A stretch of DNA of 12,406 bases from Botryosphaeria dothidea (taxonomy: Eukaryota; Ascomycota; Dothideomycetes; Botryosphaeriales; Botryosphaeriaceae): the NCBI GenBank assembly GCA_011503125.2, contig WWBZ02000065.1, forward strand, positions 1 to 12,406. Direction: 5' to 3'. A program made the translations under genes and the position numbers. Under the pieces are notes generated by a model. That model did no database searches and was not told the DNA's origin. It saw only the letters and a program-made list of their open reading frames with translations. This document shows, piece by piece, positions 1 to 8,776 of the stretch; position 1 is the stretch's first letter; every line of letters starts with the position of its first letter.

Positions 1-310
1 AGGCGTTGCATGGCTGTCTTCAGTTAATGTCGTGAGATTTGGTTAGATCCAAAAAATTATCGTAAACCCTTGTTCTTTATTTGTTTGAATAATGCAGTTA
101 ACCGCTATATTGGATTATATAACAGGGACTAAGACAAGTCATCATGGCCTTAACATTGTGGGCTATAGACGTGCCACATATACCTTCACAAAGGGATGCA
201 AAAGTGTGAACTTGAGCTAATCCCTAAAACAGGATAGAATATTAATTGTAGTCTGAAACTCGACTACATGAAAAAGGAATTACTAGTAAATCGTGTGTAA
301 TCACAGCACG
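1..310 (+). mobile_element. Decayed Ty1/copia retrotransposon, RT C-terminus and RNase H remnant
   Basis: The plus strand, read with stops, gives pieces that fit the end of a copia polyprotein. VNVVRFG (about 29-49) resembles the 'V..VSRF' segment before the RT tail. MQLTAILDYITGTK (93-134) matches the 'RILRYLKGTK' block, and GLN..GY follows. Near 225-275 the stretch LKQDRI..NSTT resembles 'SKRQ..V..STTEAEY' of RNase H. Stops fall throughout (for example before IQK and before IMQ), so no protein is made. The AT-rich, TA-rich composition and the stops would fit RIP-type C-to-T decay, but that is inference. The element begins left of the window. The orientation places its 3' end around or beyond 310; no LTR end was recognised. 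Confidence 0.6.
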
Positions 311-1080
311 GTGAATTTAATCTCAGCTAGGTACTAACCACTCGTCAGGCGCTGAAAGGGGTATGTGCAATAAGTTTGGTTATTGTTAATTTTTAATATA
401 GGTGATTAGGCTTATATTTATTAACAAAATAATCTTCGTATGCGTGACCCTGATTGGTGTTAAGTCGAAAAACCAAAAAAGAAATTGAGACCTTCTTTGC
501 ACTTTCAAAAAATACCAAACTCCGGGGACACCCTAAAGCAGTTTTTGCCAAGTATACATATGAAACAATAAAAGTAGATGGCCTTTCGTAATGGATAAGG
601 GTATGGCAACAAGTTAACTGATTAATCGAAAGGTTGAATGGGCTATCGCGGAATCTAAATTGACTCTATTATCGCTATATCATAAAACATAATCTCAAGT
701 ATTATATATATAGTTAGTAGGTAGATCATAAAAGAGCAACGAGCAGATGGTATTTGTAGGTCCACTGGTTACTTATAGTGTAATCGAAAACGGTAAATAA
801 TTAGTTTTGCACTCTTCCGCATAAGTTAATATTAGAGAAGTATTAGACGGTTTAGTCTTGACTTTTATTGCCGAAGTCTAGGATCTGTATAGTTCCAAGG
901 TGGAATATTAAGGTGTGCTCTATATACAGTAGAAATACTGGTACTTAATTAACTTCGTCTCAGACCTAAATACAAGGTGAATGCTTTGTACATGGTCGAA
1001 GAAGGATAAAATGATACGGTTCGAGTAGGGGAACTTGCTCGGGAATAATTAAACATTAACAATACACCCAAAAACATATA
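311..1080. other. AT-rich degenerate DNA, probable continuation of transposon debris
   Basis: I see no gene here. The sequence is strongly AT-rich: positions 661-720 hold only 14 G+C of 60. It contains short TA runs such as that near 700-712. It ends abruptly at about 1080, where GC-rich coding sequence begins. I infer it is decayed repeat DNA continuous with the copia remnant to its left, but I cannot align it to any element. Confidence 0.45.
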
Positions 1081-1551
1081 CTTTTCCTTCTCCTCAATCT
1101 CGTGTTCGCACAGCCGGTACACCATCTCGACATCGTTCTTCGCATCGCTCTCTCCCGTCGCCCTAATCCTCTCGTTGTCGTGCCTTCGCGCCTTCTCGAT
1201 ATAGTCCAGGGTGACCTCGGCGCCTTTCCACTGATGCGAGAGCATGCAGTACTGGCCGCCGGCGTCGTCGCTGTCCAGCCAGTCCACCAGGTTGCCCGTG
1301 TCGATGTCGAACATGCGCCGCGGCACGGCTGGCGCCTGTTCGACGGCGGGGCCGAGCAGCTGGAAATCTGGGCCCTTCTGCTCCCTCGCCTGGACGAACG
1401 TGGGCTTGAATGTCGGCGTGAGCCACAGGTTCAGGAGACCGCGAAACTTCTCCGGGTTCTTGGCGACGTCTTGGAGGGTGCGCTCGGAGAGGCGGACCAG
1501 GCCGGTGGCCCTCTCCTTGAGGCCACCGGTGACATTGCCTAAGATATCCAT
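949..1551 (-). pseudogene. HET-domain (heterokaryon incompatibility) protein, 3'-truncated
   Basis: HET-domain proteins act in fungal non-self recognition and can trigger incompatibility cell death. The N-terminal part survives. An Arg-Met-Phe-Asp lead-in (RRMFDIDTG) is followed by YCMLSHQWKG, which fits the family's 'Y..LSH.W(G)' first motif. After it comes a charged helix ending near EHEIEEKE. The later HET motifs, including the conserved W-I-D-x-x-C block, are absent. The GC-rich frame runs into AT-rich debris at about 1080 and picks up some 43 unrelated residues before a stop at 949-951, giving about 200 aa. The start at 1551 is chosen because its context is gccATGG. The frame upstream to 1629 opens only from a GTG that belongs to a likely 5'-UTR intron. 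A functional domain is unlikely. HET identity is fairly confident; the cause of truncation is inferred. Confidence 0.7.
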
Positions 1552-1557
1552 GGCTGA

Positions 1558-1629
1558 CTGACGATGACATTTGTTAGTGATTGATGGTGTTAAGAAGGAG
1601 TCAGGTTTAGTGAAGGGGATGATACTCAC
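1558..1629 (-). other. Probable 5'-UTR intron of the HET-domain gene
   Basis: On the minus strand the donor GTGAGT (1629-1624), branch-like CACTAAC (1579-1573) and acceptor GTCAG (ending 1558) frame a 72-nt intron, a normal fungal size. Splicing leaves only six bases before the ATG at 1551. Surviving splice signals suggest the 5' end of this gene has decayed little. Transcript support would be needed. Confidence 0.45.
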
Positions 1630-2519
1630 AAGAGCAGGAGGAGCAGACTAGACACAGAAAATTGCAACCTTTGGGTCATGCGGCAGTTTTTGGATGCTTT
1701 GCTTTGACTCCTTTTGAACGGTCACGACATCCAGTGATGCTGTCGAAAAAGAAATATTCTGGACCTACTGAGCCATTTACGTAACAACATCTTCACGCTA
1801 CCCCAAGCATGCCGAACTTAGATACGTCGAATGTTGGCAGACTACTTACTATGCAAGGCAAGGAGTGGATACGAAATGGGGTTGCAAGATAGCCTCCGGG
1901 CATGTTCTCCCAATTCAGCGATTCGCACTGCCGGAGCATCCGCATCTCGCATAGCGAGCAAGCGTATTCGGTGCGTTGTCTTGTGCCCCGGCAAGTAGGT
2001 ACGATGAATTGTATCCAATAGCCTGTGCCTCCAGCCTATCGCGTCTTTCAGCTCGCTGCTTGATATGCAGGGTTCACCGCAACGTGCAGGCCCAGGCCCA
2101 TGCGCCCTGCCAAAAATGCCGTTCCGGTCGTGATCGGCGCACGGAGCTGAGATTTCGCGATTCGTGCGCTTCGGCCATCTTCATCAGCATGCAGCATTAG
2201 TACATGCGAGTTATGGAGCGATTGCATTGGGGGCCGAGGAAAATTTGCTTGATCTCCATCTCCACTAGTCGTCGATTTGATCACATCTACCGGGACTGGG
2301 ATTGTCTCCGCAGTTGATCTCCACCACGCATTCAGCTGTGTCTCAGCCTCATTACCACTTCATCACCGCTTCTTCGTCTGGTATCTCAGACTAGTTATAG
2401 TGGGGATGCTTACAGGAGAAACAACGTAGTCACCTATTCCCCTCTGATCCCGAATCGTCACTTTTTGAAGTAATTCGCCCTCTCCATCGGTCACGGTGGT
2501 GCTCTCCAGGTAGACAAGG
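1630..2519. other. Intergenic region, no supported gene
   Basis: It lies between the 5' end of the truncated HET gene and the start of the gene at 2520, so it should hold two divergent promoters. Short open frames exist (for example 1976-2200 plus and 2048-2284 minus) but show no family signature or splice structure. No repeat or RNA gene was recognised. Confidence 0.4.
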
Positions 2520-3456
2520 ATGGGATCGTATCACAGAGTCCTCTCAATTTTCGATCGACCCGTTCACGACAAGAATAAGGAATGCGAGTGGTACGTAGCA
2601 GCCTTTGCGCACAACTTCTTTCCCAACGCTGAAATCAGCGTGCCTGAAAAATAGCGATATCCATCCGTGGGAAGTTCTGATCAACAATGAGCGCTGGACT
2701 GGCAAATCCGCCTGATCGGTTTCGTGGACGTATTTTTCCTCATCTGCTACTCGACTCATGACCGGTTCGAGCGCGGCATCATTGTTTACAGTAATTAATT
2801 GAATCAGACAGCACCATTTCTTGGTCGACACAGAAGAGGCTGATTGTTGTAGAGGAGGACGATGCCATTCGCAACATCCTCGACGCTGCGAATCGGACAG
2901 CTGATCAGCTCAATTTGGAGGTCCAGAACAAGCGAGAAGTGGACGATAAAGACAAAGGTAAGCATTTCATTAGTCAAGACCCTCACAGAAAAGCTGACAC
3001 AGACCTTCCTTCCGCCCTGCTTCAATAGCCCCAAAGTACTTCCAGTTCGTCGACGAGCCAGGGAATCTCGACTACATCATCACCAGTATGGGGCACAAGG
3101 TTGACCTCTGCGCGGAATATCCGGCAGAGGACGTGCAGAAATACGAAATCAAACTGCGTCGACCAAGAGATTCGAGCTTGAGAGGTGAGATCCCTAGCCG
3201 TTTTTGTCATGAATATTAACAGGATGGCTGAAAAGCTGGTAATACACACGTAGGGCCGATTTATCGCGGCATCACCCAACATTCTGTTCCCGATTTGATG
3301 CATGATGTTGTCCGCCTCGGAGTTGTCTCGAATGCCGAGATGACATCCCATCTGATCACCGAGTTTGCCAGTGGCAGCCACACGGAGGATACTGTGAGGA
3401 AGTGGATGACCGCCATTAGTGGAGGCGCTAAAGCTGATCATACAGCCATTGCATGA
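2520..3456 (+). CDS. Unrecognised multi-exon gene, 5' half frame-disrupted
   Basis: I do not recognise the family. The 3' part is well supported. An exon from about 2808 to 2957 (STISWSTQKR through VDDKDK) is followed by a 71-nt intron (2958-3028, GTAAGC...ATAG), exon 3029-3184, a 69-nt intron (3185-3253, GTGAGA...GTAG), and exon 3254-3456 ending in TGA. All phases agree, giving an acidic N-terminal piece, then YFQFVDEPGNLDYII and a C-terminal helix-rich part ending KADHTAIA. The likely start ATG at 2520 opens 44 codons containing ECEWYVAAFAHNFFPN before TAG at 2652. Between 2640 and 2805, coding-like stretches sit in different frames (WEVLINNERWTGKSA, then HDRFERGIIVYSN). These could be one-base indels or unrecognised introns. 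The long minus-strand frames across this gene lack splice support. There is no signal peptide or membrane segment. The gene may be a pseudogene. Confidence 0.5.
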
Positions 3457-3798
3457 GAGAGCTTACGGGATGATGGATGAATTTGAAATCAGTAATTGTC
3501 ATTCGCTCAGGTTCCGCAAAGAGGGAGAGCCAACTCCATGCCAACTTTTGAACTACCTTACCACGATCTGAACATCATCGCATCCATTAAAGTTGCCGTC
3601 CTGACTATAGTAGGAGTGAGCCGCTTCGTTCCTCGAGGTTTGGCTGCCGATTTAGACACTAGTCAAACTTAGGATTTTCACCAAGTTAGTAGTGCTGAGG
3701 TATAGTAATTGCTTCGGAAAGTGAAATCAAGCAAAGTTTTGCAAGCTTGAGCGAACGGTGTTCTCGTCAAACGCCCAAACATAATTCATTATGTACAG
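3457..3798. other. Intergenic region between convergent genes, no supported gene
   Basis: This stretch separates the 3' ends of the plus-strand gene ending at 3456 and the minus-strand PhiA-like gene ending at 3799. I see no open frame of note, repeat or RNA gene. It presumably holds both 3' UTRs and polyadenylation signals. Confidence 0.4.
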
Positions 3799-4419
3799 CT
3801 ACTCAATGGTAGACGCAGACCTTTCTGGAGTCTCTACCTTTTCGGCACGAATCTGGAATGAAATACACTCACTGATCGGAACGTGCCTGTCATATGCCTT
3901 CTTCGGGTAGATGGTATACATGTCTCCGATGTCGGAAGGGCACGCTAGCCAATTAAAACCATCTTTATCATAAACCAGCTTGAAATGATTCTGCTCTGAG
4001 CTGATCAGAGTGAAGACGTTCACTTCATCCCACTGCGCCGCGGGCTTGTTTGGCAGTGTGAAGCCGAACAAGCCTTTACCGGCCCCTGAGACATCGACAT
4101 ACGCTAGAAGAGTTATGAGTCCGTGTAATGCTGCTGCAATCAAGCATTGAGACGTACAGTACTGCTGGTTTTGGCGTCCGTTGGCATAGAAGTCCAGATA
4201 TCCTGAGGCGGTCACTGTTACGGCGGGGGCAACATCGCCGCAATTTGAATCTGCCTTCTTTCCAATGTACCAGAGCTCAGCGCTAGGCTTAAGCCGCTTA
4301 TTGTGAATTGTCTTCCCGGGGGCCGAGGCAACAAGCTTGTAGTATGTTTCCTGGGCCGGTGCGGCGAGAGCGGTGTTGGCGCAAGCGAGAGTCGAGACGA
4401 GTATAGAGGCGGTCTTCAT
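3799..4419 (-). CDS. PhiA-like secreted cell-wall protein
   Basis: This is a small secreted protein resembling the Aspergillus cell-wall protein PhiA, which is involved in phialide and conidium development and is related to the allergen Asp f 34. Residues 1-19 form a signal peptide with an ALA|AP cleavage site. The mature chain begins with YYKLVASAPGKTIHN, then ELWYIG and a Cys, then YLDFYANG. A 54-nt intron lies at 4104-4157 on the minus strand, with donor GTACGT, a CTCATAAC branch-like site and acceptor CTAG. Removing it joins NQQY-S-YVDVSGAGKGLFGF, matching the family's 'QQ.YVD.SG.G.G..G' block. The C-terminal half has WLACPSD and ISECISFQIRAE, also PhiA-like. The spliced product is 188 aa, close to the usual size of about 185. 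Unspliced, the frame stays open (206 aa) and gains a hydrophobic insert with two extra Cys. The start is the only Met before the signal peptide. The role in this organism is inferred. Confidence 0.8.
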   Translation of the reverse strand: MKTASILVSTLACANTALAAPAQETYYKLVASAPGKTIHNKRLKPSAELWYIGKKADSNCGDVAPAVTVTASGYLDFYANGRQNQQYCTSQCLIAAALHGLITLLAYVDVSGAGKGLFGFTLPNKPAAQWDEVNVFTLISSEQNHFKLVYDKDGFNWLACPSDIGDMYTIYPKKAYDRHVPISECISFQIRAEKVETPERSASTIE

Positions 4420-5182
4420 ATTCGCGGCTAGAAGTGTGCGAGAAGCCTAGTGCAGTGCGAAAGTTTAGGCAATTGTAGCGCGGCATTCTCCAATCCGTAA
4501 GGACTTCTGCAGCCATTTATGTTACGCTAGTCGTGGTTGCTACGTTTATTTTGGGAACTGTCAATTCCCCTGAAAATTTAATAGAGTAACGACTTGAGGC
4601 AGTCCAGTCGGGTCCGTGCGGGAAGTCTACCAGTTCGTATTCTTTTGGCCTAATAAAGTCTGCTTGACCGGCTCTTCTCTCACCTCGACAGCTCGGCGAC
4701 AATAGTTAATGTGCGGGATGTGAGCATTCATGAGATAAAGTTTGTGGATACTTTACCTTGCATGAACATGTCAGTAGAGTCGCAACGCGGCGGATGGGTG
4801 GTTGCAACAGTCTTCAAAGCGTTGGTGTTCGCAATGACGGACGAGTCACGGCTTTAGCACAGTCGGATGGTTACGTCAATCTGCCAGTGACACTATTTTG
4901 ACGGCTGTATTTCCAATATCTAACAGCTTTAACACCGTGCAAGTTTGGGAACGGCGTATGGAGGCAGGAGTGATTTCAAGGGTGGTTGATGGGACAAAAG
5001 TTACAGGACTGCGGCCGGTTTCGCGGATAAAAAAAACTATCATCCATGTGACTATGGATGTTGGCTTGGGTGTTTGTTGTCTAAATGTAAAAGCTTTCTT
5101 CTCGTAACAGCTTCCTGTTTGGGGAGGGTCAAAAAAATTTTCATAATGACGATAGAAACAGTCTGAGTGATATTCATACCAG
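4420..5182. other. Intergenic region upstream of the PhiA-like gene
   Basis: It holds the promoter side of the PhiA-like gene and ends at the LTR target duplication. A 61-codon minus-strand frame at 4517-4702 reads somewhat like protein but starts from TTG and has no recognisable motif, so I do not call it. Other short frames start from non-ATG codons. No RNA gene or clear repeat was seen. Confidence 0.4.
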
Positions 5183-5187
5183 TTAGG
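5183..5187 (+). repeat. 5-bp target-site duplication, left copy (TTAGG)
   Basis: TTAGG directly precedes the LTR's TGTTACGG terminus and is repeated exactly at 5656-5660 after the LTR's terminal TTACA. Five bases is the usual duplication size for Ty1/copia and many other LTR elements. Confidence 0.7.
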
Positions 5188-5433
5188 TGTTACGGCGCAG
5201 CCTCCACAGTATCGGGATAAGAAGGGTGAGGCAGCAGAGCGGGGCGCAGACCCGCGCCGCGAAAAGAATTCAGAAGGGTCACGTGTATCACATGACGCCA
5301 AGCATTGATCTGTCCGCTCTGGTCTGGGCAACTACAGATCAAACAGATCAAACCACTATTGATCCCTATGATCCGTACCTCACAAGAACAGATTAAACGG
5401 ATCAATATTAGATTGTAGACACTCTCCTACGTG

Positions 5434-5440
5434 TATATAA
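5434..5440 (+). promoter_or_regulatory. TATA box within the solo LTR
   Basis: TATATAA lies in the context cgtgTATATAAAcc about 247 bases into the LTR, where the U3 promoter of such an element is expected. It supports plus orientation and could in principle drive rightward transcription toward the CorA-like gene. Confidence 0.5.
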
Positions 5441-5460
5441 ACCACACTCCTTAGATAGCT

Positions 5461-5477
5461 TTGACCTTCGTGGTCAA
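5461..5477 (+). repeat. Small hairpin in the LTR, downstream of the TATA box
   Basis: TTGACC and GGTCAA form a perfect 6-bp inverted repeat around a 5-nt loop, about 20 bases after the TATA box. This is near the expected transcript start of the LTR. Its function is unknown and it may be chance. Confidence 0.35.
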
Positions 5478-5655
5478 CTTCAATAATAGAATCGCACTCT
5501 ATTGGTAACAAGGCCTTCGCACGTAGTGCTCAGTCTTTAAGTCGTCTACTCGTTCCTCACGTACCTCTTCTTGTACCCACTCAAGGAAAACCCCTCGACA
5601 GGTTTTCTCCCTCTTCGGTGTTTGGATCCTTAGAGGCAGAGGCCCGCTCGTTACA

Positions 5656-5660
5656 TTAGG
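5656..5660 (+). repeat. 5-bp target-site duplication, right copy (TTAGG)
   Basis: An exact copy of the bases at 5183-5187, immediately after the LTR end. Confidence 0.7.
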
Positions 5661-6435
5661 TAAATAGAAGGATTAAGCTGTGGGTAGTAGGTGCTGGACT
5701 CGCGATCGTTTCAACAGAATACCGGCCTTCGCCTTGTCTTTTGCAGCATTGATCTGGGCATATAGCATGCGCAAGCCATTAACTCGCGGGGATCAGCTTA
5801 TTCAAGTATTCCGATCGCCTTGTTGTTTTGTTCTCCAAAGATTCTGCGATCATCGCGAAAACCGGCCCCCAAACACCGGAAAAGAAGGGTGGCGCAGGAT
5901 GCTAGTACTGATGCATCTCGGACTGCATATTGGTAAGCGAAGTCTGGCCATTGATTCGCGAGCAAGCCCCCGATATGCGAGGCAGATGTGACTGTACTAC
6001 GGAAGGATTACTTATTTGCATTGGCGTGGCGAATGTTGACGCACGCCAGCATATGTCCCATCAATCAGATCTACAAAAGAAGATATCTGACGACAAATTG
6101 TGGGTTGGGTGGACCTCAGCTATTGGCTGAAGCTCATCCGCGATAGGTCAAACAGGCGAGTGTTCATTCAAGGTGCTGATTCTCAACCAACGGTGTGAAT
6201 CGAAGTCACATGGCGTCGGGCGACCCGTTACTCGTACTCTCAGCCTGACCCCGCTTTCGCGACTAAGAATTTACCCTTGATAAGGCAGACTCCAGGAATC
6301 AAATGCATTTTCTCAGTTTTCCTACGCTGACTTCTGAAAACTAACAAGCCTCACTAACACCTTAAGATTCGTCTTGTTCAACTCTGCGCTCCAGTCTCTT
6401 GAGATCACGACTTTGTCTCTTACGACATCCTGAAG
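5661..6435. other. Intergenic region between the solo LTR and the CorA-like gene
   Basis: It probably holds the CorA-like promoter toward its right end. Pyrimidine-rich sequence occurs near 6365-6420. Two plus-strand frames (5680-5991 and 5930-6130) lack motifs, and the first starts from GTG. No gene, repeat or RNA is supported. Confidence 0.4.
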
Positions 6436-8443
6436 ATGACTACGGGCAAAAATGGGACGCTGCAAGTCGAACCGATCAACGATTCGGTCTATGCTCGTGA
6501 GTCCATTTACTCAAGCCAGCACTGTACTTTGATCTGATTTGATGTCAACGAAGATGTGAGTCGCGACGCTCAGGCTAGCGACCTAGCCCTTGACGAATTC
6601 GGCTACACCTCGTCGCTCGAATCCAGCCATATCCCAAATGATGGATTTGGTTCCCTGCAAGATGTCCTTGATACATTGGAGCATGAAAAACTTCTGTCCA
6701 ATTCCAGCAACTTCTCCCACCAAACTTCCATCGATTGTCTGGATGTAACGGAAGACAGCGGAGGTGAAACGCTATTTGTCTTATCCATAGCAGCATACGC
6801 CATAGTAAGCTAACCGTCATCAAGAATTGCGGCATTTGGACGACATGTCGCTCCGAGAATTTTCAAGGTCAGTAAGATATATTACGACCTCTTTCGAGCA
6901 CCAAATGAATTGACTCTCACCGCAAGGCTGCAGTACCCCAAACCACGAAGAATCATGATACCAAGCTACCAAGTTCCCCACTTGATAGACCAAGCCCTCG
7001 AAGGCTTCTGCTCTTGTAAGCTCTTACCATTTGCTGAATATTTCTCCCTAACGTATCTAGCTTTGTACCGCTCACACAAATGCCACAAGCATCATTTGGC
7101 AGTCGGGTTCCGATGACTCAATCCAGTATCGTGACTCTATTTCAAAGACTGAAATTGAATCTTGCCTCCTTGGCCAACATCATTGGACGACCAGATTACT
7201 GGGCACCCCAAGCAAACTGGAAGTTTGATGAGACCGGAAACTTCGATTCATGTGGTGCGCCTCCAAGACAGTGTTTTTTTTTATTCATGAAATCCTGTAC
7301 TAAAGGCGGACAGATCTGTTTTGCCAGCATCCCAGATGGAATATTTCAGTCCAAGGCGCACCCCTCTCAGTGTATATGCGCTACGACAAAGTTCGTGATC
7401 TCACGACCTACGTCATCTCTCATAAGCAGAATGATTCAAGTGTCAAAGCACTACGCAATATCGTAAACGTGGCAAAGAGGAAGCAAACTCCCTCACAGAG
7501 AGCAAAGACGTTCCTGGAGGACCCATTCAGCATCCACGTTTTGTTGTCCACGTTGTCATTTGAGGCTTCAAAGCATCACGTGCAACGCTTTCAGCAGTTT
7601 ATGTGGAGTCAGGTTCGTAACAAGAGCACATGCCTTCAATCGCAAGCGCTATCAGCTGATTCGACTGCAGTTCAATAAAGTCGACGATCACCTTGGCGGT
7701 GTCGAGGCTAGTGACCGTGCAAAACTCGGGGACCTGACCCGGCAGCTCCAGATCATCTCACAGAATGCTGATATCCACGATGGCAACTGTAACGTGGCCC
7801 TGGTCACCGCAAGTGGCATTCGAGATGCCCATGCCCGCTTTCACGCTTCAGTCGGCAGTCCGCCATCGGCTTCACAACGCGGGGCAGACGCCATCCAATA
7901 TGTGATCGAATGCATGAAGAAGCAGAAAATGTGGTTCCTGAACTACAAAAGCCGTAAGGATAGCATTATGATCTTGGTATATAACCTGGTGACGCAACAA
8001 GATGCTGCGAACAACTTCCAGATCGCGACAGACATGAAGCGCGATAGTACCAGTATGAATTCCATTGCTGCACTTACCATGGCCTTCCTCCCGGGTACTT
8101 TCACTGCTGTAAGTCTTCTCTAGCCCGTGAACCATATCTGGATGATTTGCTTACAACCAGTCTTTTCCACAACGCTTAGGGCGTTCTCGATGCCGGCATC
8201 TTCTCCTCCAAGGATGGCAGCAGTGCCGTCCAGGTGTCACGAATCTGGTGGATCTGGGTTGCCATTACTGTCCCGCTCACGGTCTTGGTGATTGTTTGTT
8301 GGTGGATTTATAAGACCAGGAAGGCGGCCTGTGCCCGCACCTCTGGCTCAGCAAACGATGCTCACAAATCCGAACAGCGAACATTTTCCGCAGGCTCGGT
8401 ACCTGTTCCTGTCAGGGGAAATGGGTCGTCTGGGTTGGTGTGA
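6436..8443 (+). CDS. Fungal CorA-like membrane protein, apparently frame-disrupted in the middle
   Basis: The C-terminal half is clear. KRDSTSMNSIAALTMAFLPG fits the fungal CorA/ZntB-like 'KRDS..M..IA..TM.FLPGTF' block in the first membrane helix. A second helix follows (WVAITVPLTVLVIVCWW) with a basic then polar tail. Before it lies a helical region including DPFSIHVLLSTLSFEASK and LVYNLVTQQDAANN. Supported exons are 6436-6496, 6554-6773, 6825-6867 and 6927-7015, then the coding region from about 7061 to 7612, 7671-8108 and 8180-8443. Introns have proper donors (GTGAGT, GTGAAA, GTCAGT, GTAAGC, GTTCGT, GTAAGT) and phases agree through exon 4. From 7061 to about 7330 the coding-like stretches (SGSDDSIQYRDS, GRPDYWAPQANWKFDE, WCASKT) lie in different frames. 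One TAA at 7301 may fall in an extra intron (7271-7327). No GMN motif lies between the helices, so ion transport is not assured. It may be a recent pseudogene. Confidence 0.7.
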
Positions 8444-8776
8444 TTGTGCTTTCGACCTCAGCTCCGGCTGGCTTGGCACCGGCAATATTGGCCGTTTCAT
8501 AGAAAGCACGGATATGCTGGAAATGGGCATGGAAAGACCTTTTCTGGGCAAATATTCAAGCATGAAAGCACTGTTACACCTCTTTTCTAATTTCAATGGG
8601 CGCAACCACCAGCTTTATATTGTAGAACGGCAATCAAAACTTGATATTGCAACCTTTCCTCCGCGGCGGAACAGTTCTTTTCTATCTACCATGACACCAC
8701 CCCCTATTGACATAAAGAAACCATTTGGGTATATAAAACATTCAAGAAATTGCCTCGACATGACACGCGGTTCTGC
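8444..8776. other. Shared 3' intergenic region of a convergent pair
   Basis: A 333-base spacer between the stop of the CorA-like gene and the stop of the RTA1-like gene. A plus frame crosses it as a read-through shadow without motifs. A TATATAAAA string near 8732 sits at no recognised gene start. Nothing else is seen. Confidence 0.4.

Larger units (their letters stand above)
5188..5655 (+). mobile_element. Solo LTR of an LTR retrotransposon (468 bp)
   Basis: The segment starts TGTTACGG and ends CGTTACA, giving the TG...CA termini and a near-perfect short terminal inverted repeat (TGTTACG against CGTTACA, one mismatch). Both sides carry the exact 5-bp duplication TTAGG. Inside are a GC-rich first part, GATC-rich short repeats around 5335-5405, a TATA box at 5434 and a pyrimidine-rich stretch near 5530-5620. 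The plus orientation is taken from the TATA box. There is no internal gag-pol, so I infer deletion by recombination between two LTRs. The intact duplication and termini suggest a fairly recent insertion. Copia rather than gypsy is likely but not proven, since the tRNA-primer site was lost with the interior. Confidence 0.75.

Noticed and set aside
1102..1542. 146-codon plus-strand open frame
   Set aside because: It is a GC-rich shadow of the HET-domain gene on the other strand.
1490..1551. Possible amyloid-type signalling motif at the HET N-terminus (ILGNVTGG)
   Set aside because: The similarity is a few residues only and cannot be separated from chance without a profile search.
2075..2160. 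Possible zinc-cluster-like string (PCQKCRSG)
   Set aside because: Only two of the six Cys of a Zn2Cys6 domain are present at that spacing, and the frame ends soon after with no start context.
3022..3441. 139-codon minus-strand open frame
   Set aside because: It overlaps the plus-strand exons at 3029-3184 and 3254-3456, which have matched splice sites, consistent phase and a natural stop. The minus frame has no motif.
4517..4702. 61-codon minus frame upstream of the PhiA-like gene
   Set aside because: It starts from TTG, lacks motifs, and could not be linked to a spliced model.
5678..5720. VVGAGLAIVS, resembling a FAD/NAD-binding glycine motif
   Set aside because: The frame stops shortly afterwards, has no start or splice support, and shows nothing of the rest of such an enzyme.
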